Positions 12,753 to 25,383 of a stretch of 64,000 nucleotides of DNA are shown here, one piece after another. The position numbers and the translations under genes are program-made. The notes under the pieces are model-generated. The model saw only the letters and a program-made list of their open reading frames with translations, was not told where the DNA came from and made no database searches. The DNA is from Blumeriella jaapii (lineage: Eukaryota; Ascomycota; Leotiomycetes; Helotiales; Drepanopezizaceae), in assembly GCA_009599575.1 (NCBI GenBank), contig VWND01000012.1, positions 310,001 to 374,000 of the forward strand. The letters are read 5' to 3'. Each line of letters begins with the position of its first letter. Position 1 is the stretch's first letter.

Positions 12753-15181
12753 TTATTTCTCCGTCCGAAAAAAGCGCGCCTTTAAGCTTTTATCTATTGG
12801 TACGTTATTATCCAAATAATCGTACGAATCCAAACCTTCGGAATATGCTTTCAGCCAGTTTATAAGTTTTGCAGAAGGACCGGAGAGTTTTTTATGCGCC
12901 AAATGAAAGTCGCGCATTTTCAGAAAAGCATATATAAAATCAGACGCGGAGTATTACGTAAGATTTTTATTTAAATTTATCTAAAAAGTTTTGTATTAAA
13001 AGGTTTTTCGCTGTATTCGATAAGCGATTAATTTTTCGATTTTGTATTTAAGCTTATCAGTTATATTAATAAGTTTAAAAGTTAAGTTAATTTGATTTGG
13101 AAGCGCGTCGTCAGCTGCTTTACGCAGTCGATTAGCGTGAAAAACTGGATGTACGTTTATAATACTGGGAAGATTTAATTTAAAAGCGTTGTCGAAAATT
13201 TTGGCTATAACTTTGAAAGGGCCGTTTATAAGATTGTCGAATTTGCGAAAGGGCCGGAAAGTCGAAAATAAACGTATATCGAGTTATACGTAATCGCTAA
13301 CGTTAAAATCGATCGCGCGGCGAAATTTATTCGCATTTTTTTTTATTTTGTCGTAGATTTGTTAAAAATGCGATTTGGCGAGGTTTCAAACGTCGTAATA
13401 GCGGCGAACGTACGTATAAGCTTCGTTTGCGTTTAACTTATGTAAAGAATTAAAAGAATGGAAAATATCGAGTTTTCAATTTCAATTGGTATAGGAAGTG
13501 TAATCGTATACAATTTTAAAAAATGAAAGGCCATTTAAACTTTTGTGAAAAAGAATTATTTGGGCGAAATTTATTATTAAAAGAAATTCGCTCTAATCGT
13601 TTTAATAAAAATTTACAAAAGGTCGAAAGCGTTTTTGCAGATATTAGTTGTAAATTTCGGTCTGACCGTCGGTTTTAAAATAAGCGGCTGTCGAAAGCTT
13701 TAGTTGCGTATCGAGTATTTTATTTAATTCAGACCAGAAAATAAATTAATACTAGGGGCTACGATCGCTGATAATACTTTTTAAAAGGCCAAAATACTTA
13801 TATATATAGAATATATACAGTTTGGCGAAGCTTCGAGCGTCGATATTTTTGTAACAAAAAATCGAAATGGCTTGCTTGAAAAAGCGATTTATTATTACGA
13901 ATACGTTATCGTAATCGTGTTTATTTTTATTAAAATTGCAAAAGTTTATTATAACGTGTTTTTAAAAATGGTCAAAAACAGAAAAAGGCTGAAAAAGGCC
14001 GGAGCGCTTATTTTTTAAAACAGAATTCTTTCGATAAACATGGCAGTTGCGATAATATTATTTTACGAAAGTTATTATACTTCGCTAATAATATTAGTCC
14101 GAAAACAATTGCGTAGTTTTGCGAACGCTGAAATAAACGGTGGAAATTTGGTCGTATATTTTTCGTATAAAAACCAAACGAAAATAATCGACGTTTGATA
14201 TTATCAGGCGATCGTAATATAATAACAGATCGCGTTCAAATGTATACGAAATATTATTAGCGTCGTTCCCTTTCGTAGCGTTTCGTATAGCTTTTTTTCG
14301 GAGGGCTATCAGGCTGTTAATTGTGCGATTAGCGTAAAGAAATTAATCAACGACACGAAATACGAATAAAAAATTAATTATTTTAACGATAAAAACAGTT
14401 GTTTCGAAAGCCGTGGAAGATCGAAGTTTTTCAGTTAAAAAACGGTGATTGATTTAATCGGCTCGAAAAAGGATTTGCAAACGCTGAATGCGTTTAAAGC
14501 TGTTTTAGCGGTCGAATTCGCTCGTACGACGTATTAATGCGTTAGCCAAAAAATTATGTTTATCTGGTTTATACGTAATAAAAAAGTTATAATCGGCGAA
14601 ACTCGGCCCAGCGTGCTTATCGAGCGTTTAAAAGTTTAAAGGTTATAAAATATTTTAAAACCTTATAATTAATAATTATTTTGATTTAATAAATTAAGCT
14701 AATTAATTTAGCACGAAAATTACTTAGAAATTTTACGATTGCGAGTATTTTTTTATTATATACGACGTAGTTTAGTTTTGCGGAAATTATAGTTTTGCTA
14801 AAGTAAGCGACTGGAAGCCAGTCGTTATTATAAAATTGAAAAAGCATAAAAGCTATTACGCCGTCGGAAGCGTCAGTTTTTAATATGCAAAAAAGGTTTT
14901 GCCTGTAATATTATAGAATTAATACAGTAATAAAAGTTAGTATAAAAAGGTCGAAACTTTTTTAATATTTAAAAGTGAAATTGTAAAAAACGTTAGCTTT
15001 GGTCAAATGGACCAAAAGCTTTGCAATTATACCGTAGTTTCGAATAAAACGTCGGTAAAAGTTATAAAAACCAAAAAAGCTTTGTATACTTTTTATAATA
15101 ATAGAAGGCTTCTAATGGGCGATTACGGAAACCTTTTTTGGGTTTATTTTTAGATCTTTAATAAAAATAATAAAGCCTAGG
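12753..15181 (-). pseudogene. E2 pol, downstream half (RT end, RNaseH, integrase)
   Basis: On the minus strand the RT continues from the break at 15,181 with FIIFIKDLKINPKK and FFGFYNFYRRFIRNYG (about 15,170-15,030). RNase H follows, with KTDASDGVIAFMLFQFYNNDW and PVAYFS near 14,880-14,800. Integrase sequence covers about 14,400-13,000. The C-terminal tail MRDFHLAHKKLSGPSAKLIN ends in-frame just before the 3' LTR (about 12,920-12,765), followed by a purine-rich ggacggagaaa tract suitable as a polypurine tract. Internal stops are numerous. The tail (F-HLAHPKLPGPP type) is usual for fungal Gypsy integrases. Confidence 0.75.
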
Positions 15182-15471
15182 TGTCACAGCTAGCTTGAGG
15201 ATGATCGGAATAATATGGACCAAAAGGTACGCATGTAAATTGAAAAAAAAACACCGAGCTAGAATGCTCGGGGTCGCGAACTTTATATACAGTAGGTTGC
15301 GCTTGTGGGTCACGTGACTTAGCGCGAAGCCTAGTGGCCGAGGTGGTCCGTGCCCAAATCTTAATCCAACACCACCAGCATTTATACCATTGGCAATTAT
15401 ACCACTGGCAACTATACCATTGGCAGCCATACCATTTGGCAACTACCACTAGCCAGGCCAGGGTCGTAACA
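15182..15471 (-). repeat. E3 3' LTR
   Basis: 290 bp, tgtcacag ... gtaaca. It contains a run of 15-bp direct repeats (type cataccactggcaac) at about 15,382-15,441. The minus-strand polypurine tract lies immediately upstream. Confidence 0.93.
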
Positions 15472-15486
15472 CTACCCCCCCCCTCC
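15472..15486 (-). other. E3 polypurine tract
   Basis: On the minus strand cggaggggggggtag abuts the TGTTACG start of the 3' LTR. This is the plus-strand primer position for an LTR element and fixes the orientation as minus. Confidence 0.8.
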
Positions 15487-15599
15487 GAAAAACTGCGTTC
15501 TCGCAGTTGCAGTTATAAGTTTATCGTCCTCCAACTTAGTGTAATCCTTTCTGTTTTTGTTGTAAGCTTGCAACCATGCGAAGAATGCTCGTAAAAAGT

Positions 15600-18500
15600 C
15601 TTTGGCGATAGAATACGATCGGTGAAATACTTAAAAAATATAAAAGGCCGTTATAGCGTTAAAATAAAAATACTATTCGAGATTTTTATCAGCGCCTTTT
15701 TAATTAACCTGGTATTGCAATATTTTTTTGTGCAACCTCGAATCTATTATTTCTTCGATTTTTTATTCCGTTTGTTTAAAAAATAGTTAAATAAAAGCTG
15801 GTTCGGAGCGGCGTTAGCCAGGTAAAAAGTTGCTAATATGTTTTCGGAACGAATATAAATAGAAAATTAAATAGATTGACTAGTCTGCGGAAAGGTTAAG
15901 CTTTCAATTTTCTTTTATTTTATCGACGATTTTAATTGGGCCGTACCATTTGTTTAAAATTTCCGAAAAGGTCGGTCGAGCTTTTAATTTTTAATACTTA
16001 TTAATACTTCGTCGCTTATATTTTAATTTATTGGTCGTTTGTATAAATTAGCGAAGCGTTTTATTTTGGCTTGTTATTGCGCAATAAACGATTGCGCGTA
16101 TTTTACAATTTTTTTAGTTCGGAAAACCAAATGCAAAACTTCGTCGCGGTTAAGCTTTTCGGTGGCCGAGCGAAAGGGACGGGAATTGTTTATATCTCAG
16201 AATATGCGAGCCTCGTATTTATTTAAAACTTAAAAAAAAGAAACGTTGCCGAAAAACTCGTGCGGCAAAATCAATTATGCAATATTTATTAAAAATAAAA
16301 GGCGTTTTTAATTGTTTTAATAATAAAAGCAAAAAAAGCGGAAGCGTTGCTTAATATATTGATTTATTATTTCGGTCTGCCCATCGATATTAAAATTATA
16401 CGCAGTAATTAATTTAATTTTGGTTTTTAATATGCGGCAAAGTTTTTGTTAAAAAACCGAAACAAATTAAGCTTTTCGGTCCGAAACAATTAAATCCGGC
16501 ATGCCGAAATAGCGCATTTAATAAACCAAAAACAAAGCTGCCAGCCTTTTCGCTATGATAATCTTATGGCAAAGGATTGACAAAAGCTTTTTGGATAAGC
16601 GATTTATTATTACGAAAGCGAAATCGTAACCATTTTCGTTTAATAAAAGCTTCGTAAAATTCATCGTTAAATATTAATAAAATCTGCTGGATATAAGCAA
16701 AGGTTTTAAAAAGCCCGAGGTTTTGTCGCGCCTAGTTTTTATTCGTATGCAACGACAATTCGAAACGTATTATTATATATTTGCTTTTATAGCTTTTTAA
16801 TAATATTTGCGACCGATTAAAAGCTTATCTTTTTTATCCTAGCGTATATTACGCAAAGCTGTTCGTAGATATATCGAATCAAAAAAGTTCGCAATTCGGA
16901 AGGTTTTAAAAACATTATTAATTTGCCTTGGAAAAACAATTTGTTTTGTCGCAGTTGGTAATTAAAATTATGATTGCGGGCTTACGCTCGTTGCGCTTCG
17001 AGAAAAAAAAAGTTTTTGTTAGCTTGCAGCAAGTCGTTTATAATTATATAGCCATGCATATTATACGCGATCACGAAAGTTGGATTTGCGGATTTTTTTG
17101 TAAGCATTTCATTCTTTTCGTTTTTACTGTTTTTTTCGTTTTCGAAAGAAATGCTATCGTTGTCGCGCTTATCGGGCGCTATTTCCACAAGCGCCAGCGT
17201 AACTGTGTTTTTAGCAGCCATTTCCTTTAAAATCTAAAAATCCAACTTATCGTTTAAAAGCATTTGCTGTTTCCGAGCTGCTCGCTATCGCGCTTTTAAT
17301 AGGAAAATATTTTAGTTTCTGCGAAAAAAAGTATCAACGAGCGTATTAATAATTTCCGACCGATATATAATTATAAAATAAAAATCGGCGAAAAACTCGG
17401 CCTATCGGGCTTATCGGGCCGAAAAGTTTTTAGTTATTATAAAATATTTCAAAACGCGGTAATCGGTATACATATATACGTTTTTTGGGCGCTTAACAGC
17501 TCCGGCTTGTAGTTTTTGAAAAAGCGAAAAATAGCGAAAAGCTTTTTATTATAAATCGAATAATTAAATTCGGCGTCGATTATAATTTTGGAAAAAAAAC
17601 CGACCGGATAATAAAAGTTATTCTTTTGCAATTGCGATAATACGCCAGCTATTATTTTATTAAAAAAATCGGTTTCCAAGCGCGTTTGCTTATAAAAGTC
17701 GTAATAACACAGGATAAAAGCATTTAGCAGGGTTTTGCGCAATACTTCCTATACGTTTTTCTGCTTCTTTTCGAACACGAAAAAAACGTTTTTGCTTATA
17801 AAAGCAGTGAAAAAACGGCAAATACGGCTGTAGCCGGCTATAAAACGTTTGTAAAAATTGCAAAAGCCCAAAAAGCTTTGCACGCCTCGCATATTCGCTG
17901 TATATTATTAATTTTTAATAATAGCGATTTTTTCCGGATTTACTTTAATGCTTTGAATGCTAATAACGAAACCTAAGAATTTAGTTTTCGTAATATTAAA
18001 CTCGCACTTTTTAATATCAGCTTTCAGACCGTGTTTTTTTAAAATCGATAAAATCTTTTTAACGTAAACCTTATATTTCAAATTATTCGCGAAATAAATA
18101 AAAATATCGTTAAAATACGCCGAACAGAAATTATTCAAATGTTTTATAAAAATATTATTAATAAAACGTTGAAATATAGCGGGCTTATTAATAAGGCCGA
18201 ACGGAAAAACTTTATATTTATATATACCGTATCGAATGCGGAAACTGATTAGTTTTTTAGACTTTTCGGATATCCGGACTCGATTAAATGCTTATTAAAT
18301 ATTAATTTTCGTAAACATTTTGGCTTTAATAATTCGCGCTAATATTTCGTCGATCAAAAGCAAAAAGTAAAAATCCTTTTTCGTAAAATCGTTAAGCTTG
18401 CGATAATCGATACATAAGCGCATAAAGCCGTCTGACTTTTTAATAAATAAAATCGGGGCGGCGAAAAAAGCATTAAAAAATTTAATAAAACTTTTGTGTA

Positions 18501-18660
18501 AATTATCGAAAATATAATTTTTAACTTTTGTAAACTGTTTATTCGTAAAACGTTTAAATAGTTTTATAAAAAACGTATTCTTCGTAACAAAATATATTTT
18601 ATAATTTATACCGAAGCGGCGGAAAGCGAGCTTATCGCTTTCTTATTTATAAAACAATTC
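15600..18660 (-). pseudogene. E3 pol remnant with chromodomain
   Basis: RT on the minus strand at about 18,660-17,870. It includes CSAYFNDIFIYFANN (RIP form of the YLDDILIY catalytic box) and KADIKKCEFNITKTKFLGFVIS in the open frame 17,908-18,138. RNase H is at 17,742-17,449 (LETDFFNKIIAGVLSQLQ, VGFFSKIIIDAEFNY, YNKKLFAI). Integrase covers about 17,200-16,000, degenerate. A chromodomain-like segment near 15,850-15,640 reads EIIDSRLHKKILQYQV, NWKGADKNLEWYF; the WKG-x-W core is typical of chromoviral integrase tails, which guide insertion to marked chromatin. RIP stops throughout. Confidence 0.78.
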
Positions 18661-18675
18661 TTCGAATTCCGAATA

Positions 18676-19203
18676 CTAAATTAAAAAAAGCTTTTTTATA
18701 AAAACCACGTTGTCGTTATACTTAGCTTGCAAAGCGTCGGAAACGGAAATGCCTTTTACTGCCGCGAGCTGTATAACTTTTTCAAATTCGGCGATCTTCG
18801 TACGGCGGAAACGTTTTCTGTTTATATCGTGCACAAAAGCAATAAACGTATAATCGCTAAGTAATAATAACCCTTTTTTTTTTACGGCCCGCATTCGTTT
18901 TTCGTAGCGTGTTTATAAAGCGCTAAATGCAAAAGCGGAAATATAATTAATATTGCAATTGGAAATAAAAAAAGTAATTGGCACGATTGGAAAAACCGGC
19001 TTAGTCGGTTTAAGGCTGCCAATAAGAAACTTTTCCATTTTATACAAACTGCTTTTAAAATCTCGTATAAACGTGGAGAATCTACTAGCTTTAAAACCTA
19101 AATAGGCTTTTTTGATCGTCGTAAAAATGCTGGCAGAAATATATAAAGCTCCTATTACGCTATTTCGTTTGTTTGCATCCTTTTGATATATGCGACTAAG
19201 CAT
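18676..19203 (-). pseudogene. E3 protease-RT linker region
   Basis: Two minus-strand open stretches (19,203-18,913 and 18,894-18,676) lie between the gag zinc knuckle and the RT. They are consistent with the protease and the connection to RT. I cannot place the catalytic Asp-Ser/Thr-Gly. Confidence 0.5.
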
Positions 19204-19729
19204 TTTAGGCTTTGTTCGCTAATTAAAATCGACGAACAACTGCTCGTTGAAATAAGAAATAATAAGCATATCGAATAGCTATTTTATTTTGTTTTTTTTT
19301 TGGCTATACGCTTGTTTTAAATCGTAATGCTATAGAAATTTGCGACCAATAAAAACGTCGGTAAAGCCCAGATTTATAATTAAAAAAAAAAATTTATACG
19401 ACGTCGGTTAATCGTAAAAAAAAAAAAAATAACAAAAGAAATAAGCTTCCCCGGCTCGCTATTATAGCCAATGAATATAATAAGTTTATACAGCCGAATA
19501 AAATTTATTCCGAAACGTTAAAAAAGTTAATACGCTAAAAAAGTTTTAATCGCACCGAAAATATTAGCTCCGCTATCGATATATGCAAATGTTTTAATAT
19601 ATAATCTATTGCGTATTAATTTTATAAAAACTAAAAACTGTCGCCTTTTTATTAAAAAGCGCTGGTCAAATTTTAAATCCTTTTATAAATCGAATCTTTT
19701 GCTATAATAAAAATTTTTGCTACGGCTCA

Positions 19730-20860
19730 AAAGTTTTTTAACAAATCGTTTTGCTTTTCGTCGATAGCTATTTCGGCGATTTTGCGATTAAGCTTAGCGT
19801 CGGAGCAAACGTCTGCGAAATGGCCGGGCTTGCCGTAATTATAATAAGCGCCAAAAAAACGCGCAGCCAAGCGGAAAAAACCGGGAATAACAGGAATAGC
19901 AGCTATACGCTCGTAAAAATCTTTATTAAAAAAAGGAAAAGCCGTGCGAGCAAAAGGGACTGGAAAAGTAAAACGCTATAAAGTTTTAAAAATACCGGGA
20001 ATACGCCTAGAATCCTGATTGGCAAAAGCTATAGCAAAGGAAAAATAGCTTATGCGACGAGCAAAAGCTATTTTTTCAATTCGGATATTGCGTGATTTTT
20101 TATCCGCAACGGCCAAAAACTCGTTTAAAACAGTATAATTATTATTTATTTTGTATTTTTCTATTCGGAAATCGTATTTAAAAATAAAAGTAATTTTTTC
20201 GCATATATTTTTAAATCAACGGTTTTTAGCAATTTTGCTAATAACTGCGTAACGAATAAATAAAAAACGAAAGTTATTGTAAATCTGACCGTTGTTTATA
20301 TAAAGCTTATTATATTACAATTTGGCAAACTAAACGCGGTTGTAATTAAAAAAGCGCTAATCAAAAATGCGAAAAACGTTTCGGGCCGATTAGGCTTGGT
20401 TATAAAACTCGGAGTTTAAATGCTTTAAAATAATAATTTTTGCCTTTCCAATGGTGCACTTAAAATATGCTTTGGCTTGGTTTATGCTTTATATAAAATT
20501 CCCTGAGTACTTTTTAATAAACAGTTTTATATTTATTTTCTATGCGTTATATTTAATCTTTTTTTAATAATTACTAAAAGCGTGGCGAAAGTATTTGACT
20601 TTGGATAATTCGATTCGGAAAATAGCTAAGTCGAGGACGGAAAAGTAATATTCGGAAATTAATTAAAGGTCCGCCGTAAAAGCGCGCGAAGCTCGGAATA
20701 AAAAAAAGGCGTCGCGGGCGATATTAGCGAAGGCTGGAAAATAAACGGCGGCGATAGCTTAAACGATTATTTAAGCGATCTGAAGCTGTTGGGCCGCAGT
20801 AAATCCTTTAGCGTTGGCAAATATGCTAAGCAGTCGTAAAAGCATTCGTCGGTTTGGAAA
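19730..20860 (-). pseudogene. E3 gag remnant with zinc knuckle
   Basis: Minus-strand gag-like frame from about 20,860. Near 19,850-19,806 it carries YYNYGKPGHFADVC, a CCHC zinc knuckle (Cx2Cx4Hx4C) in which both leading cysteines have become tyrosine, as expected from G-to-A in TGY codons. The upstream capsid part is damaged and its start is uncertain; a more GC-rich patch at 20,870-21,210 may be the gag N-terminus or leader. Confidence 0.6.
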
Positions 20861-21349
20861 TACTAGAGTGTCAGCGTCGTACAACTCGACCTTAAGTTCG
20901 ATAATAAAGCGAAGGGATCCAGCAGCAAATAACTATAATTCGGTAGAAAAGTCGTAGAATAAAACTCGCTGCCAGAGTCGTCGAAAAAGCCTGGAACGAA
21001 TAAAAATTCGGAAGCGCCAAAGGCAAAAGCAAAAGATGGAGGTGCTGACTCGAAGCCGAATCGTACGGGTTGCGTTCGTTCTCGAATGCCACGTCGACTT
21101 ATAAAAAAAGCATGGGATGTTGTAATATTAAAAAAGGGCGATTCGAGTTGCAAAAGCAGATCGAATTGATAAAAAAGAAAGATTTCAGCTTTTTCTGGAA
21201 ACAAAATCAGTAAAAAGGAATTCTGATCAAAGCACCGATAAATAAACGTCGGTACGAGCGGTCTGAAAAAAGTTCGAATTGCAGAGGCAGATCGAATTTT
21301 TAATCGTAGATATAAAGCTTCCCAGCGAAAATTGTTTAGTTTTTTTTTA

Positions 21350-21639
21350 TGTCACAGCTAGCTTAAAAATGATCGGAATAATATAAACCAAAAGGTACGC
21401 ATATAAATTAAAAGAAAAACACCGAGCTAAAATGCTCGGGGTCGCGAACTTTATATACAATGGGTTGCGCTTATGGGTCACGTGATTTAGCGCGAGGCCT
21501 AGTGGCCGAGATGGTCCGTGCCCAAACCTTAATTCAACACCACTAGCATTCATACCACTGGCAACCATACCACTGGCAACCATACCACTGGCAGCCATAC
21601 CACTTGGCAACTACCACTAGCCAGGCCAGGGTCGTAACA
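21350..21639 (-). repeat. E3 5' LTR
   Basis: 290 bp with the same termini. Four exact-length 15-bp repeats occupy 21,551-21,610 (cataccactggcaac twice, then variants). In translation they give a repeating GMVAS peptide, which is not a gene. Confidence 0.93.
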
Positions 21640-21644
21640 CTAGG

Positions 21645-24600
21645 TAACGGGTCCGAATAACGTTGAATTCAGATTTTCGAATATCGGCTTGTAATTTAGC
21701 GTCAGCGAGCTTTTGAAATATTTTACGAACGTATATAGCGTGTTTTAAAAAATCGAACGAATAAATAAAAATATTATTCAGGTATGCAATGCAAAAATCG
21801 TTAAATAATCGAAAAAAACGTCGTTTATATAGCGTTAATAGATTGCGGGTTTATTAATAAAGCCAAAAAGTAGCATTTTGCATTTATAAGCGCCGTAACG
21901 CGTACGAAACGTCGTTAGTTTTTTATTAACGAAATTTATACGAATTTTGTAAAAAGTTTGACGAATATCGAATTTCGTAAAAATTCGTACTTTCGAAAAA
22001 CGAGCGAAAGTTTTATCGATAAAAAAAAGAAGATAGCGATTTTTACGAATTATATTATTAAAAGCTCGATAATCGATATAAAAACGTAGTAAACCGTCGG
22101 GTTTTTTAGCGAAAAGCATTGGAGCAGCGAAAAAAGCGATGGAAAGTTCGATAAAGCTTTTGTTAAAATTATTTTGCAAATAAGTTTTGATAATCTCGAG
22201 CTTCGGAATCGATATTTTGTATAAAAAAGTGTATTTCAGCTTTTTTTTATTTATAATAAGCTCGATTTTGTAATCGTAAAGCCGGTAAAAGGCTAGTTTA
22301 TTACTGGCGGCTTTAAAAAACACGTATTCGAGGTTTTTGTATTCCGAAAAAAAAAATTCGAAAAAAAGTTTATTCGAAGTTAGCTTTGCTAAGCTGGTTG
22401 AAAAAATCGAAATCGATATTTCGTTGGTTTTAAAACGTTCGAAAAAATTATAAAATTAAATCTTAAAAAAAGTGTTGTACGTAAGATCGTTTAGTATTTT
22501 GTCGATCTTGTATAAAAAGATTGAAAACATTTTAACTATTTTTTTTCTGGAAATTAATTTAAAAACGTATGCAATAATTTGGCAAATGGAAATTGAATAA
22601 GCAGTAAATTAAGGAATTCGTTTTCGAACTGGTCGTTTAAAAAATTTAAAAGATGGCTTATTTAAATTATCGATTATATTAAGCTAAAAGACTATCGCGG
22701 CGAGAGTTTTTTTTCGGTTTTTAATATAATTGTTTTTCGTAAAACGAAAAAATTGTTTTGACGAAAAAAAAAAAGAAAAAAAAGAAATAATAAAAGAGGG
22801 ATCGGCAGCCTGGAAAGGTAGTGTAATTTTTTGTATTATTTTATTAGCGTCGCTATCGAAATTGGCACCGCGAATAAAATTCGACTTTTTCGCGTTTCGT
22901 ATAACGTCGTAGGTTTTTCATAATTAGTTAAGGTTTTTGTTACGTTTCATAGCGTCGTTTTAATAGCGAGATTGAATTTTTCGGAAATATAAATAAAAAA
23001 CTTTAATACAACGAGCGTAAAAAGCTGTGGAAAGGTAAGATTTCGGCTAATAAAGCTTGCGTTTATTATAGTTTAATAAAATTTGATGTTCGGCCAATCA
23101 AGCTTTTTTTAAAATTATATTATAATTTCCGAGATTGGTAATTAAAAAAGAAATAAACGATTGTATTCGATTATTAATAATAAGATTAAAAAGCGTAAAA
23201 TATATAATTAAATAGCCACGAGCTTTATTATATTTTTTTACAGAAAAAGGAGCCGGGAAAGATTAAATTAAAGGTTTTAAAAAAAAAGAAAAAAATTTGA
23301 TTAGCGCCGAATCGATTAACGCGTAACCGTTCGTTTTAAAATCGGCGAGCGTTTTTATTTTGTACGAAAAGTTATTTTTAATAAATATAACGGAAATTAT
23401 TAATAAATCGCTATTAAAAAGCTTTCGAACGTTAAAATAACGCATATCGCGCAATACGCTTAAAAAAGAGGTTTTGCTTAGGCTTAAGCGTTTTTCCGAT
23501 TGGCGGGAAAGCTTTTAACTTTTTCGTATGCGTAAAAATCGTTTGGAAAAGGATTTTCGTTTTTATTATTATTATTAAAAGGCGAATTTTCGGCCGGTTC
23601 GATTTCGTTTACATCTACTAGCTTGAAAGGGCTTTTGGATGGAACCGAAAATCGGCCCGTAAAAGGTCGTGCAGATTGGCTTTTTTAAACTTTCTGATAT
23701 GGAATAAAAAACGAACGTTATCGTTGGTCCGATCGAAAAAGAAAAACGCTAAAAGGGGCGTTTTGGCGTGAAGAAGGAAAAAAAATAGAAGGCTGAGAAA
23801 AAGCTTGTAAAGCATTAAAACGATTTTCGTACGTACGATTTGATTCGTAATACGCTTTGGTTAAAGATTTACCATTTTAATAAATAATAAATTTAATAAA
23901 AAAACGATTCGCGTATAAAGTTCGCTTAGCCAATTGATTTTGTTTTTTTTGTCGGACGGCGATAAGCTAATTTTTAAAAATCGTTATACGCGCTTATTTC
24001 AAATACAGTTTTTTTCGTAAACGCTTTGGTATTTTATCGCGGAGAGCGTTTCGAAATTATTTATCGGTTCGTATTTAAGCGTTTGCTGCGAAAATGGAAA
24101 ATCGCAGATAAAATCGCTAAAAGTCGTCGTGCGTATTTATTACAAGCATTTTGAATTCGTTTTCGGCTTTTTAAACGTCGAAAAGGTCGGCCAGGAAATC
24201 GGCGACCTTTTTTATTAATTTTTCGGAAAATGTAAAATCGGAACGGTTTAAAATACGCGGGATCAGAAATTCTTTTGCTACGCTTTCGGTTTGATCGAAT
24301 ATATAATTTTTGCGGAATCGATCGCTAGCGAAATAATCGTAGTAAAATTCGAGGTTATCGAAAATTTTAGTTTTTTAATAGCGTGCTTTGTAATTTTTAT
24401 TATTATTTAATTTAAACTTAAGGTTCGGAACGCGCTTTATACGAGCTAATCGAAAATCAGCAAATAAATGGAAATTATAGCATTTAAAAAGCGTGCTAGG
24501 GTTTTGGCCGTTATAAGAAAATTTAAAAAAAATTCGCGAAAAGCGTGGAAGTTGATTTGCAGCGTTTGTTGGTTGAAATGAAACGTTGCGAAAAAAAGCA

Positions 24601-25085
24601 GCAGATTCGCGACTGGCAGAAGTACGTTCGATAAATTCTATTAAACGCTTTGATTAAAAGGTCTGTCGCAATCGTATAGCTTCCAGAAGTTGTCGTTTAC
24701 GCTTTTGCGCTTTTTTTAGTTGATTTTGCAGAAGTCTCAACTGAACGCTTTCAGCGCTAGGCTGTAAGGAAAAGATGGCAGGCGAAATGGTTGGCGCTCT
24801 GCTTTTTTTTTTGTTTTTCTTTTTTCGGAGGAAGGATTGTTTTTCAAAAAAAAAAGCTTTTGGAGGAGGCTGCTTTTTCGCTGATTAAAAAAAGGGAGGT
24901 TAAGATGTAATAGCAGAAGCTGAAAAGCTTTGCTAAGAAGGGGATCGTTGAATAAAAGTTATTTTTCGCGAAATGCGGAAATAAGCTTTTTTACGACCGG
25001 TCGATCATTTTGGTGTAACTCGTGAGGAATTCGAGGGGAAAGATAGTTTACGCCGTCGCCAGCGTAAAAAAAAAGTTGTTGATAA
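21645..25085 (-). pseudogene. E2 gag-protease and upstream half of RT
   Basis: Minus strand. The open stretch 22,323-21,835 (162 codons) is a clear Gypsy RT fingers/palm region: YDYKIELIINKKKLKYTF, FIELSIAFFAAPMLFAKKPD, LRFYIDYRAFNNIIRKNRY, FTKFDIRQTFYKIRI and FRTRYGAYKCKMLLFGFINK, matching the canonical KPDGSLRFCIDYRALN...DIRQAFHRIR pattern. The frame then reaches KSEFNVIRTRY and breaks at 21,645, where E3 entered. Gag and protease lie upstream (about 24,950-22,400) but are too damaged to delimit. An ATG-led frame at 24,959-25,186 crosses the LTR boundary and is probably incidental. Confidence 0.78.
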
Positions 25086-25378
25086 TGTGACGATTTAATT
25101 AATCGAAGGGCTGGGAGATCAGTCAATTGGTCGCCGTGTTTATATGGTATGAAACGAGCCTTTGATTTTGTAATAAAAATATTCATTTAAAATTAACAAC
25201 TGCAGAAGGCAGAGGTTGCTAAGGGAAGAGAGCCTTATATATATAATAGTTTCTACAGTTGATGGGAGACCCATCAGGAGACCAGGGAGCTTGCAGCTAT
25301 ACGTAGTTGCTGGGGAGCTTGCAGCTATACGTAGTTGCTGGGGTGACACGCGAGGTGGCAACAGAGTGAATCGTCACA
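25086..25378 (-). repeat. E2 5' LTR
   Basis: 293 bp with perfect TGTGACGA ... TCGTCACA inverted ends and the same tandem 28-bp duplication (25,289-25,316 and 25,317-25,344). It is very similar to 12,460-12,752; most differences are transitions. Confidence 0.92.
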
Positions 25379-25383
25379 GACAA

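Larger units (their letters stand above)
15182..21639 (-). mobile_element. E3: full-length Gypsy chromovirus in E2
   Basis: 6,458 bp, minus strand, bounded by two 290-bp LTRs and a perfect 5-bp TSD ctagg (15,177-15,181 and 21,640-21,644). Removing it joins the two halves of the E2 RT in frame at the YLGF motif, so it is a clean insertion. Domains from the right: gag with zinc knuckle, protease, RT, RNase H, integrase, chromodomain. It is younger than E2 and E1 by nesting order, yet it is also RIP-mutated inside. Confidence 0.93.
12460..25378 (-). mobile_element. E2 copy 1: Ty3/Gypsy, split by E3
   Basis: Minus-strand Gypsy element, 6,456 bp once E3 (6,458 bp) and one 5-bp TSD copy are removed. 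The two 293-bp LTRs share TGTGACGA ends. Flanking TSDs are aataa (12,455-12,459) and gacaa (25,379-25,383); they differ only by G-to-A and C-to-T, as RIP would cause. The insertion lies in E1 copy b, and copy a keeps the unoccupied site near 7,330. Order from the right: 5' LTR, gag, protease, RT, [E3], rest of RT, RNase H, integrase, 3' LTR. Confidence 0.88.

Noticed and set aside
15158..15449. Repeating GM/GIVANG-type peptide frames
   Set aside because: They are translations of 15-bp direct repeats within the E3 LTR (also 21,347-21,610) and occur identically in both LTRs.
21551..21610. CRISPR-like regular repeats
   Set aside because: Contiguous 15-bp repeats without spacers, inside an LTR, in a eukaryotic genome.
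24959..25361. Minus-strand ATG-led frames near the E2 5' LTR as a host gene
   Set aside because: They cross the LTR/leader junction and recur with the LTR at 12,514-12,735; they are part of the repeat.
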